The notes: a model not told the origin generated them from the sequence alone. A stretch of DNA of 64,000 nt from Nitrosopumilus sp. (GCA_029862745.1 JAOTWS010000001.1:233570-297569), one strand, 5' to 3'. Shown: positions 34,034-47,238, numbered from the stretch's first letter. Translations and numbers: made by a program.

Positions 34034-34585
34034 TTATTTGATAAGATACCAATCCCTGGATTCCAGCCAATCAATCTCTGCAATCATCTCATCGATTTTT
34101 TTTACTATTGCAAATACTGACTTGTATTCTGCATACATGTCTTCCTCCTCTTCTTTTGTCAATACATCGCCTCTGCATCATCAAAAAACTTGTTCTCTTT
34201 GTGCAGATGATCTTTTAGAAATACCCCATATGCGTTGAGATATCGTGAAACAGTCTCTCGTTCATCAGATCCGTCTTTCCATAGTTTCAGATGTTGAGAT
34301 ATTTGTCGTGCAACATTTCTGCCAAACTCGTGCTCTATGAGAGACTTGTGAATCTCTTCTTTTAGTGATTCATGGCTTGCAACGCATTGAAAATAGGAAT
34401 CCTCTTCTCTGGAATGATGGATGGTGTCTACAAATTCAGATATTATTATTGTAATTTTTGTCAGATCAGAAAACGATATTTCTGTACCTTTTTTCAGTTC
34501 CTCTGAACACTTGAATGTTATTTTTTTCTAGTCTCTTTACATGATCATGATCAACACGTAGTTGGTTTGGTGCACTCATTTTCAT
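34034..34585 (-). pseudogene. Hemerythrin (HHE)-domain protein, frameshifted twice
   Basis: Starts MKMSAPNQLRVDHDHVKRLE. It continues after a shift in a T7 run (34521-34527) with CSEELKKGTEISFSDLTKI, 'FVDTIHHSREEDSYF', 'IEHEFGRNVARQI' and 'FLKDHLHKENKFF'. It shifts again near 34166-34176 before the C-terminal helix (AEIDWLESRDWYLIK). All expected iron ligands (HDH, HH..E, H, H..KE) are present. Hemerythrins bind O2 or sense redox/iron. Two lesions make functional expression unlikely unless the sequence is wrong. Confidence 0.75.
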
Positions 34586-34650
34586 ATTCTCCAGTTATTT
34601 TGATGTAAAAGATAGGATCATACCTGCTAGTAATCATCTACAGAATTGAT

Positions 34651-34686
34651 CCTAGCTTACGCTAGGTCTGATTTTAAAATAAAATC
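34651..34686 (-). terminator. Two hairpins downstream of 23S rRNA
   Basis: CCTAGCTTACGCTAGG (34651-34666) and GATTTTAAAATAAAATC (34670-34686) are perfect inverted repeats just past the 23S processing stem on the minus strand. They may end or process the rRNA transcript. Confidence 0.4.
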
Positions 34687-34735
34687 ATCGTACAAGTCGT
34701 GTATATATTCCACTAGATGAATTAAAAATGATTCA

Positions 34736-34747
34736 TCGTGCATAGTC
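34736..34747 (-). other. 3' arm of the 23S rRNA processing stem
   Basis: TCGTGCATAGTC pairs with GACTATGCACGA at 37770-37781 in the 16S-23S spacer, so the two flank the 23S gene. In archaea such stems form the bulge-helix-bulge cut by EndA to release pre-23S rRNA. Confidence 0.75.
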
Positions 34748-34774
34748 TCTATGTAAGTGGCTGAACTGATGTGT

Positions 34775-37745
<2,971 letters not shown>

Positions 37746-37898
37746 AGTAAATTCAGCCACATATTACACGACTATGCACGACGATCATTGCAAACCCCCG
37801 GTAAGAGGTCCACTACATCCTTCATACATCACTTTTGTGATGCATTGCATCGATGATTTAATGTGAAGATTATGTACACCCGTACACTTTCCATGTCT
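37746..37898 (-). other. 16S-23S internal transcribed spacer
   Basis: About 150 bases without a tRNA gene, as in other ammonia-oxidising archaea. It holds the 5' arm of the 23S stem (37770-37781) and the 3' arm of the 16S stem (37860-37875). Confidence 0.8.
37860..37875 (-). other. 3' arm of the 16S rRNA processing stem
   Basis: AATGTGAAGATTATGT is the exact reverse complement of 39429-39444 in the 16S leader. The 16-bp pairing flanks the 16S gene and should be the pre-16S processing stem. Confidence 0.85.
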
Positions 37899-39370
<1,472 letters not shown>

Positions 39371-39428
39371 CTGTTTTATAATTTTGATTATTGAAGTACA
39401 TTTGTACTTTATTGGAATTGACGGATGC

Positions 39429-39444
39429 ACATAATCTTCACATT
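39429..39444 (-). other. 5' arm of the 16S rRNA processing stem
   Basis: ACATAATCTTCACATT, exact reverse complement of 37860-37875. See that entry. Confidence 0.85.
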
Positions 39445-39584
39445 TCAGATATTGATCTTTCAATCAAATCCTCATTCTTGTATGCGTAACTGGAGGCCCA
39501 TGAATCACAAAGTGGCATATTACCATACATCATCAAGGGCGCCGCCTATTGCGTTACGTATGCAGAAGGTGAAGTATGCGGAAT

Positions 39585-39593
39585 CCATATAAA
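39585..39593 (-). promoter_or_regulatory. Likely rRNA operon TATA box (TTTATATGG)
   Basis: Minus-strand TTTATATGG, preceded by GG as in a BRE, about 215 bases upstream of the 16S 5' end. The start of transcription would be near 39560, leaving a leader of about 190 bases that contains the 16S stem arm. Confidence 0.55.
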
Positions 39594-39745
39594 CCATGCG
39601 TGAAATTATGCCTGATCGGATGAAAAATTGAAAAAAATTCATATTTTATTTTTGTTCGATTCCATCATAGGGAGGTTTATTCATAAAAAAAGGACAATTG
39701 AGGTCATTTTTTGAGGGTTAAAATGACAGGAATTATGATGATAGT

Positions 39746-41047
39746 TTGATCTTGGATTACGTAAAAGAGTACAAGAAAAAAACTCAGAAATCAGCCAGTA
39801 TGTTTTCAAAGTCTTCAAAATTCCATGTAAACGGTGTTTCTCATAACATAAGATATTATACACCATATCCATTTGTCGTAAAATCATCTGCTAAAAAAAA
39901 TCTTGTTGACGTAGATGGTAACAAGTATACAGATTACTGGATGGGTCACTGGAGCCTGATTCTAGGACATGCCCCAACAAAGATCAAAGAGTCGTTGAGA
40001 AAGCAGATAGAGAAAGGGTGGATGTATGGAACAGTAAACGAGCAAACCATATTACTTTCTGAGTTAATTTCAAAGGCAGTTCCAGTAGCTGAAAAGATTC
40101 GCTATGTAACATCAGGAACTGAAGCTACAATGTATTCAGTCAGATTAGCGCGTTCTGTAACAGGTAAAAAGATTATTGCCAAAATAGATGGGGGATGGCA
40201 TGGATATACTTCAGACTTGCTAAAATCAGTAAACTGGCCGTTTACAGAATCAGAAAGTAGTGGAGTTGTAAATGAAGAAAAAATTGTTTCAATTCCATAT
40301 AATGATTTAGAAAAATCACTTGAAATTTTAAAAAAACATTCTAATTACTTGGCAGGGGTCATAATTGAACCAGTGTTAGGTGGTGGTGGGTGCATTCCAG
40401 CTGAACCGGATTATTTGAAAGGTATTGAAGAGTTTTGCAAGAAAAACAATTCATTATTTATCCTAGATGAGATTGTTACTGGATTTAGATTTAGATATGG
40501 CTGCCTATATCCAACCATGAAATTGGATCCTGATATTGTTACATTGGGTAAAATTGTAGGGGGCGGAATGGCAATCGGCGTAATGTGCGGTAAAAAAGAG
40601 ATAATGGAATTTGCAGATACAACGGGAAAGAAAAAGTCAGAGCGAAGTTATGTTGGCGGGGGAACATTTTCAGCAAATCCAATCTCAATGACATCAGGGT
40701 TTGCAACACTGAATGTTTTAAAAAATGGAAAATCAATCTATTCAAAAATTAATGGCTTGGGAGATTATGCAAGAAAGGAGTTATCCAAAGTATTTGATGG
40801 AGATGTGATTGTTACAGGCAGAGGATCCTTGTTTATGACCCATTTTGTTAAAAATGGAATTAGTCAGATTAGAAATTCAACAGATGTCGCACAATGCGAT
40901 ACTGAAAAATTGCAAAAATATCATTTTAACATGATCAGTAAAAATGGGATATTCTTTTTACCTGGAAAACTAGGAGCAATATCAAATGCTCATTTAAAAG
41001 AAGACATCAAAAAAATGATCACAGTATCAGATAAATTGAAATTATAA
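39746..41047 (+). CDS. Class III aminotransferase, glutamate-1-semialdehyde aminomutase-like
   Basis: A 433-residue PLP enzyme of the HemL type. It has [17 protein letters not shown] (cofactor phosphate binding), [12 protein letters not shown], '[21 protein letters not shown]', '[12 protein letters not shown]' (Asp contacting PLP N1) and the PLP lysine in [14 protein letters not shown]. HemL makes 5-aminolevulinate for tetrapyrroles; close paralogues act on other amino acids. It is not next to heme or cobalamin genes here, so it may be a paralogue with another substrate. TTG start; the N-terminus is lysine-rich. Confidence 0.85.
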   Translation: MILDYVKEYKKKTQKSASMFSKSSKFHVNGVSHNIRYYTPYPFVVKSSAKKNLVDVDGNKYTDYWMGHWSLILGHAPTKIKESLRKQIEKGWMYGTVNEQTILLSELISKAVPVAEKIRYVTSGTEATMYSVRLARSVTGKKIIAKIDGGWHGYTSDLLKSVNWPFTESESSGVVNEEKIVSIPYNDLEKSLEILKKHSNYLAGVIIEPVLGGGGCIPAEPDYLKGIEEFCKKNNSLFILDEIVTGFRFRYGCLYPTMKLDPDIVTLGKIVGGGMAIGVMCGKKEIMEFADTTGKKKSERSYVGGGTFSANPISMTSGFATLNVLKNGKSIYSKINGLGDYARKELSKVFDGDVIVTGRGSLFMTHFVKNGISQIRNSTDVAQCDTEKLQKYHFNMISKNGIFFLPGKLGAISNAHLKEDIKKMITVSDKLKL

Positions 41048-41114
41048 CTTACAAGTCTAATAAATGAATCATGTTCTTCAATATGCTTAAGTTGATAAGG
41101 GATTTCAAAAAATT

Positions 41115-41840
41115 ATGAAAAAATTTGCAATTATTGGAATAGTTTTTCTTGTAATAGTTATGACTATTTTAGCATTATTTGTATTTTCATACACACAACT
41201 TGGAGTCAGCCTTAACAACGTCGAATTTCAAAGTATAGATTGGGAACCAATTAGTTGGGAAACACTGCTCAGGATTGGGCTCAACACGCCATCAGGCAAT
41301 TGGTTCGATGCAGCATTTGGTTTGATCCAAGGAATTAATCTGAATTTAGTAATTGGACTAAGCAATAAAGGATTACTTCCAGTATACATACCAGATTTGA
41401 ATTACGATGTCTTGATCAACAATGTTCAGATAGGAAACGGAGTCAGCAAAATCAATATCATGGTCAATCCAGGTGAAACAAAAGAGATCATATCATTTCA
41501 AAATATTCAGAAAAACAGTATGATGCCGGCTGCAATATCAATAATCAATGCAGAAGGAGTAATGAATATCAAAATAAAAGGGACGGCGTATTTTCAATTA
41601 TTTGGATGGAAAATACCAGTGCCATTTGATTCACAAAAACAGATCTCAATTTATGACGAGGTTCAAAACAAAATAAACGCAGAAATTCAGAAAAATATTT
41701 CACAGCAAGCTCTTGGTACTATCACGTGCGGGGATGGGACACATGTTGAAAATAACAAATGCGTTCCAGATAGCATAGTAGAAGGAGTTGCAAGCATTTT
41801 TGATGAAATAAAAAAGAAAATAGATGACTTGTTAAAATAG
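41115..41840 (+). CDS. Membrane-anchored LEA14/WHy-domain protein
   Basis: A 241-residue protein. Residues 5-27 are an N-terminal membrane anchor (FAIIGIVFLVIVMTILALFVF). Residues about 75-170 look like the LEA-2/WHy fold (NLNLVIGLSNKGLLPVYIPD, then 'INIMVNPGETKEI'). Residues about 200-215 contain a small Cys pair (ITCGDGTHVENNKCVPDS), and the C-terminus is helical. WHy proteins are linked to desiccation and stress tolerance. The extracellular side is likely. Own gene, 67 bases after the aminotransferase. Confidence 0.7.
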   Translation: MKKFAIIGIVFLVIVMTILALFVFSYTQLGVSLNNVEFQSIDWEPISWETLLRIGLNTPSGNWFDAAFGLIQGINLNLVIGLSNKGLLPVYIPDLNYDVLINNVQIGNGVSKINIMVNPGETKEIISFQNIQKNSMMPAAISIINAEGVMNIKIKGTAYFQLFGWKIPVPFDSQKQISIYDEVQNKINAEIQKNISQQALGTITCGDGTHVENNKCVPDSIVEGVASIFDEIKKKIDDLLK

Positions 41841-41843
41841 AGA

Positions 41844-42206
41844 TTAGATATTACTTTGAAAGGTTTGTTGTCTCCATAGAATTAATCGATTAAAGACATC
41901 AAGGTAATTTCCAGATTTGGTTGTTATATGAGCATGGCCAGATAGATTACCAAAATAACCTTCAAAAATCATTGTGCATTCATTTTTAAAAAAAGGAATA
42001 GAGATTCCAATTTTTTTAAGAGAGGTAAATTCAATGTTTTGAATAGTTATTTTCTTTTCTTTAACTATAATATGTTTTTTTTCTGGGTTTTTGTTAATAG
42101 TATCATCAAGAGTTTCTTTTGTAAAAGAGTCCCATAGAGGAGTATCATGAGGCCATCTGTGAACAAATACTTTATCTGCAAGATATTTTATTTCAGCCAT
42201 AATCAA
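41844..42206 (-). CDS. Hypothetical protein, 120 residues
   Basis: Not recognised. Soluble, beta-rich: HIIVKEKKITIQNIEFTSLK, then 'ISIPFFKNECTMIFEGYFGN'. Start at 42206 or at MAEIKYL (42200). Converges on the LEA-like gene. Confidence 0.55.
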   Translation of the reverse strand: MIMAEIKYLADKVFVHRWPHDTPLWDSFTKETLDDTINKNPEKKHIIVKEKKITIQNIEFTSLKKIGISIPFFKNECTMIFEGYFGNLSGHAHITTKSGNYLDVFNRLILWRQQTFQSNI

Positions 42207-42271
42207 AATCAGTACTAAATCAAATTAAACATATCCTTAAAGATCCAAGCAGTTGATCAAGGAATTCTAGA

Positions 42272-42487
42272 TCACAGTTTCAAGTTGCCAGAGACCAGGC
42301 TATTTTTTACAATTACAAACAGTTTCTCGACTGTGCATTTCCTTAATGAGAGAGGCAAGGAATCAATTTCAAAGGTCTCTAGTTTGGTAATCTTTTTTCT
42401 GACTATCATTTTTACAAGACCAGGCACTTCATCGCTAAATTTCTCACTGATATAATTGAGGATTTCATCAACATCATTTTGTTTCAT
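42272..42487 (-). CDS. Hypothetical helical protein, 71 residues
   Basis: Not recognised. Helical: DVDEILNYISEKFSDEVPGL, then 'LRKCTVEKLFVIVKNSLV'. No signal peptide or metal site. Confidence 0.5.
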   Translation of the reverse strand: MKQNDVDEILNYISEKFSDEVPGLVKMIVRKKITKLETFEIDSLPLSLRKCTVEKLFVIVKNSLVSGNLKL

Positions 42488-42749
42488 GATTAGCAGTCAA
42501 GGAAATAAGATAATAATCTTAAGAAGAAATCATATAAAACCAACCATCAAAGGATTGGAAAAAGTAAAAAGGTAAAACGATCATAGACAATCATGTAAAA
42601 GAAAAAAGAAAAAAAAGAAGTATATGCAACTGATGATCCCACAAAGACATCAGCAAAAGAACAAGAGGACCTGGCAAAAGAAGCCATCAAAAAATTCAAA
42701 TCACTTGGATAAGCCAAACTTTCATTAACAATATTATATTTTAGGATTT

Positions 42750-43571
42750 ATGGGCTTGTTTGGTTCAAAGGATAACTTAGATGATTTAATGTATAATGCA
42801 ATGTCACTAATGGAGAAGAATCAGCCAAAAGGTGCAATCGCATTATTTAATAAAATTCTAAAACAAGAGCCTGAAGATACTTCAGCGTTATTTAACAAAG
42901 GATTGGCACTAAATCAAATCAAAAAATACAGTGATGCAATAACATGCTTTGACAAGCTATTAGAGATGAATCCAAAAGACGCTCAAGCATTTAACAATAA
43001 AGGAATCGCATCTGCAGAGATGGGAAACATTCAAGGTGCTGCAGAATGTTATGATAAAGCAATCCAAGCAGACCCAAAACATGCCGCATCGTATTTCAAC
43101 AAAGGTGTTTTACTTGACAAGCTACAAGAGCATGATGAAGCAATACAAATTTTAGACAAGGCAATAGCGTTAGAGCCAAGAAAGCCAAACGCATTATTCT
43201 ACAAAGGCATTATTTTAGGCAAAATAAAAAGACACGAAGAGGCATTGAATTGCTTTGAGAATGTTCATAAAAACAATCCAAGTCATATGGATGCATTTTT
43301 TCACAAAGGAATTGAATTAGCAGAGATGTGCAAGCATGAGAAGGCAATTGAGGTTTTTGACAAGATTTTATCAAAACACAAAGATAATGTAAACATAATT
43401 TATGCAAAATCAAGAAGTCATGCAGCGCTTGGAAATTATTTGGAATCACTTGAATTGCTAAAGCAAGCAATCTCTAAGAACTCAAAGGTCATTAGAACAT
43501 GGGCAAAAGAAGAGCCAATTTTCAAAAAATTAAGCAATAACGAGCAATTCAGAAAACTTTTGAAAATGTAA
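42750..43571 (+). CDS. Tetratricopeptide-repeat protein
   Basis: A 273-residue protein made of about seven TPR units of 34 residues (GAIALFNKILKQEPEDTSAL, 'DAITCFDKLLEMNPKDAQAF', 'AAECYDKAIQADPKHAASYF', and so on). TPRs are protein-protein scaffolds; the partner is unknown. No signal peptide. The last 25 residues (TWAKEEPIFKKLSNNEQF) cap the superhelix. Confidence 0.9.
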   Translation: MGLFGSKDNLDDLMYNAMSLMEKNQPKGAIALFNKILKQEPEDTSALFNKGLALNQIKKYSDAITCFDKLLEMNPKDAQAFNNKGIASAEMGNIQGAAECYDKAIQADPKHAASYFNKGVLLDKLQEHDEAIQILDKAIALEPRKPNALFYKGIILGKIKRHEEALNCFENVHKNNPSHMDAFFHKGIELAEMCKHEKAIEVFDKILSKHKDNVNIIYAKSRSHAALGNYLESLELLKQAISKNSKVIRTWAKEEPIFKKLSNNEQFRKLLKM

Positions 43572-43575
43572 ACAA

Positions 43576-44289
43576 TTAGAGGATTTTTTTTCTCACAGCA
43601 TCTATCCGTAGTATTTTGACTTTCTTTTTAACATCAGATAATCGTGCCTCAAAAATAGGAAGGTACACCTCAATAATATCATGTAGCATGAATTCATCTT
43701 TAAGATCCCTGACATTTTCTTCCAAGGGCTTTTTTAGATGTATTTTCAGATTCTCAATTGCAGATTCATATGAGAATTCAGGTTTTTTAACATTATCTTG
43801 ATTTTCTTCTAAAATTTTATCAGGATAGTTTTCAATATTCTTTGAGTCAATTTTGAAAGGAAGTTCTATTTCTAAGCCATGATGATCAAATGTCAGTTCA
43901 TCTTCTCCTTCTACAAAGACATGTTCTTCCAAACTTAGATCAATTTTGTTTTTTCCACGTTTCCCAACAAATGTTTTTTCAAGACCAGACTTTGATCGAA
44001 CTGGAAAAAATCCATCCCCTAAAACAATTTCATGTACATTTGAATCAACATCGATCGTATGAACTGCTTTTCTAAAGTAATTAGCGTTGTATTTGCCAGA
44101 TATTATCAACGAGCCTTCGTAGAACAATTTTAGAGAATCGATGTGGATGTCCTCTTTTTTGGGTCTTGAAAGAAGAGATTTGAAAGGATCAGTTTTCTTT
44201 TGTTCAACCATTTCCATCGCCTCAGATTCTTCAATAAATTTTTTTATCACAATTGTTTTTACATCATAGGTATTAGTTACCAAACCCAT
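43576..44289 (-). CDS. Conserved hypothetical protein, 237 residues
   Basis: Not recognised. N-terminal beta strand region (VTNTYDVKTIVIKKFIEES), then a central beta domain (SLKLFYEGSLIISGKYNANY), 'EIVLGDGFFPVRSKSG', and a charged helical C-terminus (RDLKDEFMLHDIIEVYLPIF). Acidic; soluble. Convergent with the TPR gene. Confidence 0.55.
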   Translation of the reverse strand: MGLVTNTYDVKTIVIKKFIEESEAMEMVEQKKTDPFKSLLSRPKKEDIHIDSLKLFYEGSLIISGKYNANYFRKAVHTIDVDSNVHEIVLGDGFFPVRSKSGLEKTFVGKRGKNKIDLSLEEHVFVEGEDELTFDHHGLEIELPFKIDSKNIENYPDKILEENQDNVKKPEFSYESAIENLKIHLKKPLEENVRDLKDEFMLHDIIEVYLPIFEARLSDVKKKVKILRIDAVRKKIL

Positions 44290-44365
44290 TTTGACTACGT
44301 AATTCTGGGTATTAAATCAATTCCAGTAGGAAAGAAATAATAGAATTAAAAAAATAGTAAGTATC

Positions 44366-44731
44366 ATGGCAAAAACAAAGAAAGGTGGATACATTGACAG
44401 ATTTCTCAAAAAAGCTGACAAAGCTATAGATGAAGGAATTAAAAGAGCAGACGAGGTATTATACGATGCAGTGGAATTTGGAGAGATGGCTGCAAGTCAA
44501 GCAAAAAAAACAAGTGAAGAGTTAAGAAAAAAAGCAATTAAAGAGAAAGAGATAATTAAAGAGAAAGGAGTGAAAAAAATTAATGAAGGAATGACCACTG
44601 CAAGGATGATATCAGGAAAAGCTGATGAAGATTTGGCAACATTGGAAAAACTAGGAAAATTAAGAAAGATGGGGGTTTTAACAGAAAAAGAGTTCCAAGA
44701 AAAGAAAAAGAAGATTTTATCGAGGATTTAA
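44366..44731 (+). CDS. SHOCT-domain protein
   Basis: A 121-residue lysine-rich helical protein. The last 32 residues form a SHOCT motif (LEKLGKLRKMGVLTEKEFQEKKKKIL), a short helix-turn found at protein ends with oligomerising roles. The first 85 residues are a long charged helix (coiled coil likely). It is followed directly by two cupin genes (one base to the first), so they form an operon. Confidence 0.7.
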   Translation: MAKTKKGGYIDRFLKKADKAIDEGIKRADEVLYDAVEFGEMAASQAKKTSEELRKKAIKEKEIIKEKGVKKINEGMTTARMISGKADEDLATLEKLGKLRKMGVLTEKEFQEKKKKILSRI

Positions 44732-44732
44732 A

Positions 44733-45188
44733 ATGAATAAATCAAATATTCACGGTACCAATGATAGAAGAAAAATAAATCCAGATTGGTTTACAAATAA
44801 AACATGGATGAAAGTTATCTCAGAGAAAATAAAGTCAAAAGATCAAGATATCTATCATGTTCATTTTGAAAAAGGCTCCAGAACAAAACTTCATTTCCAT
44901 GATGGGAATCAAGTATTAATTGCAACAAAAGGCCAAGGAAGTCTTGAAATTTTTAAAAGATACGGGACAAGTAAAACTAATTTCAAAATTAAAAAGACAG
45001 GGGCAATCAAACTTGGCGAAGGGGATGTCGTGTACATTCCAGCAAGAACACTTCACACACATGGATCAACAGACAAAAAGAAGGAATTTGCACACATTGC
45101 AATAAACATCCTTTCCAAGAAAAACATACCATACAAGACAACATGGTATGAGTCAGATTTTAAAACAAATGTTTCTAAAATTATTTAA
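44733..45188 (+). CDS. Cupin-domain protein (1)
   Basis: A 151-residue cupin: conserved motif 1 in HFEKGSRTKLHFHDGNQVLI, motif 2 in DVVYIPARTLHTHGS. The His residues of both motifs (HFH and HTH) are in place for a metal ion. Cupins include dioxygenases, isomerases and binding proteins; the reaction is unknown. Second in the SHOCT-cupin-cupin unit. Confidence 0.8.
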   Translation: MNKSNIHGTNDRRKINPDWFTNKTWMKVISEKIKSKDQDIYHVHFEKGSRTKLHFHDGNQVLIATKGQGSLEIFKRYGTSKTNFKIKKTGAIKLGEGDVVYIPARTLHTHGSTDKKKEFAHIAINILSKKNIPYKTTWYESDFKTNVSKII

Positions 45189-45193
45189 ACAAA

Positions 45194-45556
45194 ATGTTTG
45201 TACAAAAAGAATCTGAAATAAAATCAATCCAAGGTAATGAAGGAACGCAAATAAAACAATATTTTCATCCACATAACACGTCAAATGGGATCAATTACAG
45301 TTTAGCACAATTTACACTAGAACCTGGAAAAAGGTCTAAACTTCATGAGATTAGTTCATCTGAGATTTACTACATATTAGAAGGAAAGGGAGATTTAAAG
45401 ATCGATGGCCAGACACATCATATTGAAAAAAATGATTCTGTTTATGTCCCTCCAAACTCTAAACAAGTTATTGAAAACTCGGGTTCGATAGATTTGAAAT
45501 TTCTATGCATTGTAGAGCCTGAATGGAAACCAGAAGATGAGATCATATTAGAATAG
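45194..45556 (+). CDS. Cupin-domain protein (2)
   Basis: A 120-residue cupin: FTLEPGKRSKLHEISSSEIYY, then 'GKGDLKIDGQTHHIEKNDSVYVPPNSKQVIENSGS' as motif 2 region (parts). Only one of the usual metal ligands (HE..SSE) is clear and the motif 2 His is replaced by Lys/Gln, so metal binding may be changed. Five bases after the first cupin gene. Confidence 0.8.
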   Translation: MFVQKESEIKSIQGNEGTQIKQYFHPHNTSNGINYSLAQFTLEPGKRSKLHEISSSEIYYILEGKGDLKIDGQTHHIEKNDSVYVPPNSKQVIENSGSIDLKFLCIVEPEWKPEDEIILE

Positions 45557-45616
45557 TTAAGGTTTAGTGCAAAAAAAAGGCAATTATTTTTAAGAAATGA
45601 CAGATGGATACTTGTA

Positions 45617-46294
45617 TTGAATACATATCAAGCATTGAGAGTTTTGAATGTAAGGGCGGATTCATCCCAAGAAGAAATCAAGGCAGCATATAGAAAGATG
45701 GTGCTAGAATTACATCCAGATAAAAATAAAGATAAAAAAGAAGATACCGAATTTAAGAAAATCACAGAAGCATATAATTATCTAAAACAAAATAATACCG
45801 AGAAAAAAGATACAGCTTATCAAAATTATAGAAAAAACAGTCCTACAAAAACAAACTTTAAACCAAAACCACAGTGGGGGGCTCCAAAAGATGAGAGAAT
45901 CCCAGAACAAGACTGGAGTAAATATACTAAAGAATTTGAAGAAGGAGATCCTGACTTTTGGAAAGAATATGAAAGAAAGTTTTGGGAAGAATATAATGCA
46001 CGTGTACGTCCTGATGGTAAAAATGGGGAGTATGAAAAAGCAGAAGAACCTAAAAAACAACCAAACCTGTTTGTAAATGTAGATGAAAGTCGCTGTATTG
46101 GATGTTGTAGTTGTGAGATTATTGCACCAGATGTATTTGAGATAAACAAAGAGAGCACATCAAACCCAAAATCTTCAGTAATTAATCAAAAAGGCGCAGG
46201 AGTAAATAAAATTATGAATGCCGCAGAAACATGTCCTACAAAAGCAATCATTGTGGAAAATATAGACACTAATGAAAGAATGTATCCATATTAA
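45617..46294 (+). CDS. DnaJ-ferredoxin fusion protein
   Basis: A 225-residue fusion. Residues 1-60 are a J domain with the HPD motif (VLELHPDKNKD), which stimulates DnaK-type chaperones. A Trp/Glu-rich linker (WSKYTKEFEEGDPDFWKEYER) joins it to a ferredoxin domain at residues about 150-218 (CIGCCSCE...., then CPTKAI). The three Cys of the first motif plus the later Cys fit a [4Fe-4S] or [3Fe-4S] centre, with ferredoxin-like spacing. J-ferredoxin fusions are known in this phylum; a role in Fe-S protein folding or redox-coupled chaperoning is inferred. TTG start. Confidence 0.88.
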   Translation: MNTYQALRVLNVRADSSQEEIKAAYRKMVLELHPDKNKDKKEDTEFKKITEAYNYLKQNNTEKKDTAYQNYRKNSPTKTNFKPKPQWGAPKDERIPEQDWSKYTKEFEEGDPDFWKEYERKFWEEYNARVRPDGKNGEYEKAEEPKKQPNLFVNVDESRCIGCCSCEIIAPDVFEINKESTSNPKSSVINQKGAGVNKIMNAAETCPTKAIIVENIDTNERMYPY

Positions 46295-46698
46295 ATTTTT
46301 AATTTATCATAAAGATCATTAATTTCAGATTCAGACAATTTTATTGTAGATTTAAACATATTATGAATTGCACCAGCAGAATCATTTTTACTTCGTGGAA
46401 CTAGATGTACATGAACATGTGGAACTTCTTGACCTGCATCTATCCCATTATGTATAGCAACCAAGGTAGAACCAGTAATTGAATCCACTTTAGAAATCAT
46501 CAAATGAACAAGGGAGAACAGATCTATATTTTCCTTAACAGACATGTCTTGAATTTTTTGATGATGATTTTTTGGAATTACAAGCACGTGTCCCTTTGCA
46601 AGTGGAAATGCATCTAAAAAGCAAATAGAGTTAGGAGTTTCTTTGAGGAAAATAGTTGGGATTTCTCCTGAAACAATTTTGCAAAAAATACAATTCAT
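46291..46698 (-). CDS. HIT-family nucleotide hydrolase
   Basis: A 135-residue histidine-triad protein. The Cys pair CIFCKIVSGE at the start binds zinc. The active-site triad is QEVPHVHVHLVPR. HIT proteins split nucleoside phosphoramidates or adenylates. Length is typical. It ends four bases into the end of the ferredoxin gene (convergent). Confidence 0.93.
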   Translation of the reverse strand: MNCIFCKIVSGEIPTIFLKETPNSICFLDAFPLAKGHVLVIPKNHHQKIQDMSVKENIDLFSLVHLMISKVDSITGSTLVAIHNGIDAGQEVPHVHVHLVPRSKNDSAGAIHNMFKSTIKLSESEINDLYDKLKI

Positions 46699-46735
46699 AA
46701 CAACTCATCAGATTTTTAAAATATTAAATCATCGC

Positions 46736-47014
46736 TTATGGAGAGACAACAGTGGCCCATGCAAGTCCTTTTCCATACTTAACGGTCACAACATCGCCTG
46801 GATTATGCATACAGTTTTCTATAATTTTTGGGATGCTATCTTTAGTTTCGACATAGCATGTACTGTCATCATTGGAGAGAATTATCACTTCTTCAAACAG
46901 GTCCTCTCGAATCAGATTCCAAAATGGAAAAACAATAGTAGAAAGCACAATACCGGCAGTCAGAAAAGCGCCCAGAAAAACAATGCTGGTTTTTTGACTT
47001 GAGCTAAGCTGCAT
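46736..47014 (-). CDS. Small single-span membrane protein, 92 residues
   Basis: An N-terminal membrane segment (SIVFLGAFLTAGIVLSTIVF) is followed by a short exposed domain with two Cys (STCYVETKDSIPKIIENCMH) and a beta hairpin. The start is placed at 47014 (MQLSSSQKT), not at the longer in-frame ATG at 47074, because the zinc-finger gene ends at 47016 and the 47014 ATG lies one base after its stop. Confidence 0.65.
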   Translation of the reverse strand: MQLSSSQKTSIVFLGAFLTAGIVLSTIVFPFWNLIREDLFEEVIILSNDDSTCYVETKDSIPKIIENCMHNPGDVVTVKYGKGLAWATVVSP

Positions 47015-47015
47015 T

Positions 47016-47183
47016 TTACCAAGTGCCACCGTCACCTGCATTAGGATCCAATTTCTTTGCAGGAACGTTTCCATGCGCCTTTTTCATATGTTTTTTCAAA
47101 CGATCAGGATCATGTAATTCAGTACCACATACATCACATTTTGTTTGTATGTCATTTTCTTTTTTACGTTTAAACAAGCCCAT
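47016..47183 (-). CDS. C2H2 zinc-finger protein, 55 residues
   Basis: Reads MGLFKRKKENDIQTKCDVCG then TELHDPDRLKKHMKKAHGN. One C-x2-C...H-x4-H finger with a Lys-rich N-terminus and an acidic-free Gly-rich tail. The N-terminus 'MGLFxKK' recurs in the multi-ribbon protein at 49138. Probably nucleic-acid-binding. Below the usual size cut-off. First in a two-gene unit with the membrane protein. Confidence 0.75.
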   Translation of the reverse strand: MGLFKRKKENDIQTKCDVCGTELHDPDRLKKHMKKAHGNVPAKKLDPNAGDGGTW

Positions 47184-47238
47184 AAAATAATAAAAATTTG
47201 AAATACATTATAAAGGATACCCGGTTTCAAAAAAATAG

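Larger units (their letters stand above)
39371..39745. other. 16S leader and rRNA promoter region
   Basis: Holds a hairpin AAGTAC-ATTT-GTACTT (39394-39409), the 5' arm of the 16S processing stem (39429-39444) and the rRNA promoter near 39585. The side next to the aminotransferase has no clear features. Confidence 0.6.

Noticed and set aside
37746..37898. tRNA gene in the rRNA spacer
   Set aside because: No cloverleaf-forming sequence seen; the spacer is filled by processing-stem arms.
42590..42712. Lysine-rich reading frame ending AKEAIKKFKSLG
   Set aside because: It has no start codon and an upstream in-frame stop; a remnant at best.
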